From assembly GCA_902728285.1 (NCBI GenBank), contig CACVBU010000749.1, positions 113,798 through 177,797 of the forward strand: DNA of 64,000 nt, given 5' to 3'. Position numbers and translations under genes: made by a program. The stretch is from Clytia hemisphaerica. Taxonomy: Eukaryota; Cnidaria; Hydrozoa; Leptothecata; Clytiidae. The notes beneath the pieces were generated by a model. The model made no database searches, was not told the DNA's origin, and saw nothing but the letters and a program-made list of their open reading frames with translations. Shown here in pieces: positions 59,580-64,000 of the stretch (the first letter of the stretch is position 1; each line of letters opens with the position of its first letter).

Positions 59580-60219
59580 TCTGGTATATATAATTTGTAT
59601 GTTTTAGTATGAATATGTATATATGAAAAAAGGTCTGAAAAAAGAAATCGATTGATATATAAGTTATTTGAGGTCGATTTTTTTCAGCTGTTTTTGAGTT
59701 CTCTCTCTCTTGAACTCTCCCGTTTTCATTTTTTAGCTATGTCCTTTTTTTGAATCTATATTTCTTTTGAAGTTTTGTGTAGCCGCTTTAGAGGACCACA
59801 TGCTAAGACTAGTGATTTTTTTTCTTTGGTCGGTGATATAAATTTTGAACAAACCCCTCAGGGGTACCGTAGATTTCAATTCATCCAGAAATATTATTGC
59901 ACTAACACCCGACTTTTTTCATCTTTCGAGTGCTTCTCAAAGATAGTTCAGTGGAATCTACTTCGCTGCGCTTTGAGTCACAAACCCGGTGGTAGGAAAA
60001 CCGCTGAAAATTAATTTTTCAGCAAAAGATTTCCACCAGAAAAAAAATCTCAGTCTCCAATCGGGAGATCTCATAACAAACTCGTCCCGATTGGAAATGA
60101 ATTTGAAGAAATTGCTCTCCAAAACCATCTCCACTGGCTTTTTGAACTGGAAACAACGGACTTCATATTCTCATTAGAATTTAGATAGACCATGGATATA
60201 AAAGCAAAAGGTTCCATAC
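59580..60219. other. No recognisable gene
   Basis: AT-rich sequence downstream of the bHLH gene. The ORF at 59775-60014 has no known motif. Nothing else seen. Confidence 0.45.
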
Positions 60220-60823
60220 TAACACCCCTGTCTCACAGTCCCGGTGAAACTTTCTTCCTCAGTGGGGATAAAAATTATTTTTTTAAGTTTTTTTTTATTA
60301 GAACCAAGTTTATAAGAAGATTGAGGCTGAACTTCGTCGAAAAATTAAGAACATCGTAAGAACATGGCCAGCCTCAGTTTGGAAAAAGATGACAAGAATT
60401 TTTAAATTCTCGCTAAATTTAAATTGCTCTGTTTTCCCCCCAGGCTTTAAAACAGGTTTTTCCTTTTTTAGTGGTGTTTTTTGGACAATAATGTCCTTCA
60501 TCCGCCAAATTAAATTCCCACCAAATTTAATTTTTCAAGTTAACCGCCAAATTAAGTTCCCTCTGAAAAAACTTTTTCGGCCATCCACCAAAATTTCTTC
60601 CTTTAAATGTAGAAATTCTATTGTTCCAAGATAAAAAAATCCAGTGGGATGGTTTTGGAGTGCAATTTTTAAATATGGAATTTCGAGTGGGGATGAAATC
60701 AAAGTCAATTTCCAAGTGGGGCTGAAATTCAAGGGTATTTTCCCACCGAGGACGAAATTTTTGCTTAATTTTTCAGTGGGGCTGGGGTCCCAGGGGGTTT
60801 TTGACACAGGGGTGTATACTAGT
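60220..60823. mobile_element. ~600-bp element, acacccctgtctc ends
   Basis: aacacccctgtctcacagtc at the left; tttttgacacaggggtgtat at the right. cagtgggg(a/c)tgaaat words are spaced through the right half, and 60500-60610 contains ccgccaaattaaattcccac words like those of the TACCTTAAG group. Related to 49431-50419 and 61999-62580. Confidence 0.65.
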
Positions 60824-61518
60824 GGAATTTAAACAGGGGTGTAGTTGATTCTCATTTTAGTTCCAATAGGACTAACTTCGTAAGAATGACAAGCCTCAAA
60901 AGACCAAAAAATAAGAAACTGGAGGCCAGAACGGCTAGATTGACAAATTAAAGTTGATCTTTACAAAAAAGATAAACAAATGTTTATGGTAGAATTCAAA
61001 AATAACAAAGTTTTTTTTCAAAGCCCTGACTCTTCAAGGAGAGTCCAAGAAGAAAGCTGCAAAGAGTAATTTTGATGGAAGCTTTGCGCGAAAAATTCCC
61101 ATATGATTGAACCAAAAAAGGTTTATGGTTGTAATCAAACAGACTTGTTTACGATCTAAACTTGCAAACAATATTTCTTTATTCTGATTTGCTGCATTGA
61201 AAGAAAGAAGTTGCAGACAGCTCAAATTAGTTACAGCTCGATAACCACAGTTTTATCTTCGATAATTTTGTTCTTTTAGTTTTCGTTTTTGGAATTTTGT
61301 TGGTTATATTATAGTCTATAAAAATAGCAAAATTTGAATTACAAGTAACATGTTGAAAGTTGACAAAAATTGATTGTATGGTCGAAAAAGGACTTTTAAA
61401 ATGAAATTTAAAGGTTGGTATTACATGTGGCATGTTTCGATTATTAAGTGTTAATCTCTTATAACCCTGAAGCTAACCCTCTCTCGGGAGAGATCTTAAG
61501 GAAGGAATCTTAAGAAAT

Positions 61519-61852
61519 TACTCTTAGGTGCCAAATAAACGCCCCCCCCCCGCTTGTTAATCTTTCGAAAATTTTCCAACCCCGCCCCCGGACCTTATTA
61601 GGACCCCCCCCCCCCCCCCCCCGTTACCCCGTTTATTAATTTTTAGAAATATTTTCAGCTGTCAAAGAGAAGGCCCCTTATATTTCTCTAAATAGCCTGA
61701 TTTTAGCCTATATTTACCTTATTTTTTGGGTTTTCAGAAGTACAATTTCCAACCCCCCCCCCCCGGCAATTAGGTCCCCCCGTTTATTAAAATCTCAAAA
61801 ATTTTCCCCCCGTTTATTCGAACCTCTCCCGTTTATTTGGTACCTAAGAGTA
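61519..61852. mobile_element. 334-bp element, tactcttaggtgcc ends
   Basis: tactcttaggtgccaaataa then acg at the left and cgtttatttggtacctaaga then gta at the right. Several cccccc tracts (up to about 18 C at 61605-61622) lie inside. Longer relative of 53151-53310 and of the copy in NUP214 intron 10. Confidence 0.75.
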
Positions 61853-61998
61853 GGTCATTTAGAAGGCGGCATCCTTCATTAAGCCAAAAAGATCGGAACC
61901 GCACCATCACACAAAGAAAAACTCTGGTCATACAGCCCGCTTGGGACCCCTCTTTAGATTCGAATTTGATTAAAGTAGTTCAATGCAGTGATCTACAA

Positions 61999-62580
61999 CC
62001 CCTTCTCACAGACCCACTTGAAAAATCGACTCAAATATCGTCCCCAGAGCAAAGTTACACTCTCGTTACATTTTTGTCCCCATTGAATTTTCTGGCTCGA
62101 AAACAATGGAATTCAAATCCCCAGCAAAAAAAACATGGGAAAGTACACGTTTTTTTTTTATTAGAACACCTAAAATTTGGCTGAGCTTGAATGTGCTTAT
62201 TTTTTTTAGCAATTTTCAGCCTAAAATGTTCTTAAATGCGTTCTTAATTTTTCAGACTACTCTAAATCGACAATATGATACAAAATAAAGAGCACTTAAA
62301 TTTGGCAAAATTTGGACAATATTCGACTCTCGACTTTTGAAGATCCACCCCTAAATTCGGTTAAAACTGCTTAAAAAGAGGGAAAAATTGTAGTTTCTCG
62401 TCATTTTTTTCCAAACTGAGGCTGGGCATGTTCTTAAGATGTTCTTAATTTTTCGACGAATTTCAGCCTATATGTTCTTATAAGCTAGGTTCTAAAAAAA
62501 AAAACGTGTATCCCCATCAAGTTTTGGTCCATTATTTTTACCCCCACTGGCTGAAAAAAATCCTACCGAGTCTGTGAGAA
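61999..62580. mobile_element. ~590-bp element, ccccttctcacagac ends
   Basis: ccccttctcacagac (61999) and its inverse gtctgtgagaagggg (ending about 62584). Inside, 62385-62500 (gaggctgggcatgttcttaa region) is an inverted copy of 60300-60400, linking the two elements. The 115-aa ORF at 61837-62184 crosses two elements and is not a gene. Confidence 0.65.
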
Positions 62581-62810
62581 GGGGATGTATTACTATATCA
62601 AATTGTAACTTCAGTTTGTTGCTTGTTAGTGTGTCTATGTTAGCTAATGCTTGAGCTTTCCGGGATGGGTTCGATTGAAGACCTCAGTCTGATGCCCTGT
62701 TGATTAGTGCTCATCAATCAAAAAGAAAGATAAAGGGTAAATCGAGTAAATCACTCGCCTAGACGAGAATCAGTGTATTAATTTGTCTTTTCATATTGCT
62801 TTACTTTCAG

Positions 62811-63962
62811 CTATCGCATTGATAGTGTTTGTAGCCATTCAGCAATGTATTGGTGTGAAGAATCATCAAACTTTCTTCGGGATATACGGAAAGTTTATCC
62901 CAGCCAATAACCAGGGTAGTGTTAAAGGTTCACAAAGAAACATTTTACCACGTGTCAATGGCGAAGAGGGAGGGGACGTTAAACTGACCCTCGGCCCCGC
63001 CATAAAGCCCATCAAAACTCGCGATGGACCATTCCAACCGAGTCAACAAGTCAGTGAGATCATTGGCCAAGTGATGCATTTCGACGAAAATATGTTAAAC
63101 GGGCGTGGTCCATCTGTTGCTCGACATCACCCAGCACCCTCCGCCCATCGAGAGGCGGAAGAAGATGAAGAGGAACAAACACCGCCCAATGATGAATTGG
63201 CGTCTGAACACGGACCAACTTCACAGGAAGAAACAATAGAAAACGACGATTACAACAACGTGGAGAAAGAAGAGTACATCGCGAAAGGGCGTGAAGAAAG
63301 CATGCATTTCTCAAAATTGTTAGACCAATTAGAAGATGATCCTGGACTTGGTAATTCACAGACCGGAAACTTAAAACCGACGCATAAGCTTGAACAAGGT
63401 CGTCTGTACAATGGCTTCAAAGCAACGCCTAAATTAAAGCATCCTTTGATTCACCGTAAGAAAGGATGTACGGGGAAGAGATGTGATATAGCAGGGGGAT
63501 TTTTTGGCGCAACTGATGGACATTTCGAACCACCAAATGAAGATGAAGTACCTTATGATGTAGGAGGTAATAGAACCATTATAATTTCGCATTGATTCAA
63601 TAATCAATTAAATACGGTACAAACATAGGCCTTGTATGTTCCTCATACATTTCTTACAAAACCTTATTACAACAAATCTGCAGACATGGTGTAAGTACTG
63701 TGAAACGATATTGAAATAATTTCACTGTAAAATTCTTTGCGTGTTTAAAACTTAAATACATGTTTTCTTTACGAATCTTTTGATTAAAACCACACCATTT
63801 CTTTTATTGCAGACACTCCAATCATTGGCGATGCAGAAGGTCCGGTCCAAGATGAAGCTATGATGGCTGATACTTTATTTCACCTTCACAAAGTGTATGA
63901 CAAAGAGAAACAGGCCTTAGAATTGCTGGGCCACCATAATGGACATCACTTTCACCACGGAT
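62811..63962 (+). CDS. Secreted acidic His-rich protein, partial
   Basis: Family not recognised. Two phase-1 exons are visible: 62811-63566 (after a clean tttactttcag acceptor, donor GAG/GTAATA) and 63813-63962 (acceptor cttttattgcag, donor T/GTAAGT). The start exon is not identified and the gene runs off the right edge. The first exon opens with a hydrophobic run (AIALIVFVAIQQCIG), probably the core of a signal peptide whose Met lies in an upstream exon. The chain is then polar and acidic (AEEDEEEQTPPNDE), with basic spots (HRKKGCTGKRCDIAGG), and the second exon ends in a His-rich segment (LLGHHNGHHFHHG). A secreted precursor or metal-binding protein is conceivable; neither is shown. Confidence 0.7.
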
Positions 63963-64000
63963 GTAAGTTTGGACATTTAAAGATAACCATCATCATGGCT

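Noticed and set aside
61837-62184. 115-aa ORF
   Set aside because: It starts in one inverted-repeat element and ends in another.
62783-62810. MSFHIALLS as the start of the last gene
   Set aside because: The first codon is TTG and the stretch ends in a clear pyrimidine-AG acceptor, so it is intron.

Overview
The window is animal (metazoan) nuclear DNA. It is AT-rich, its genes have many GT-AG introns, and short inverted-repeat elements and decayed non-LTR retrotransposons fill most of the space between and inside genes. A ShKT plus ZP membrane protein, the density of palindromic elements, and strong 3' splice sites directly upstream of three start codons suggest a cnidarian, perhaps a hydrozoan. 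That assignment is inference; no species is recognised.

Layout. 1-1719: tandem satellite of about 166-bp monomers with a two-monomer higher-order pattern, running off the left edge. 1720-16035: no host gene found; it holds inverted-repeat elements, a 22-bp minisatellite and LINE remains (7468-8181 plus, 10475-11546 plus, 11676-14868 minus), the last abutting a 620-bp foldback element. 16100-29267: complete 19-exon NUP214 (nuclear pore protein, about 2084 aa). 29948-33092: complete 4-exon ZMAT2 (spliceosome zinc-finger protein, 212 aa), same strand. 34084-36209: 3-exon cytochrome P450 on the minus strand (504 aa). 36210-42874: mobile elements, including a mariner-type MITE inserted in the arm of an older inverted repeat, and a tRNA-like SINE. 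42875-47348: 7-exon minus-strand gene for a ShKT-ZP-transmembrane protein (458 aa). 47454-58240: more MITEs, two LINE fragments, minisatellites, and a long stretch without a recognisable gene. 58283-59560: intronless bHLH factor (425 aa) with a Groucho-type eh1-like motif. 60220-62590: three palindromic elements. 62811-63962: two internal exons of an unrecognised, apparently secreted acidic His-rich protein that continues past the right edge.

The genes do not form one pathway. NUP214 (mRNA and protein passage through the pore) and ZMAT2 (splicing) are housekeeping neighbours in tandem, with an acceptor just before each start codon, so shared or trans-spliced transcription is possible. The clearest unusual features are the dimeric satellite with an 18-bp palindrome in most monomers, a set of related TACCTTAAG/CGCG-type palindromic MITEs concentrated in introns, a perfect 158-bp-arm hairpin in a ZMAT2 intron, several insertions readable at base level, and the bHLH protein with its putative corepressor motif. 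All coordinates were read by eye; splice junctions were checked for GT/AG and phase continuity across every exon given.
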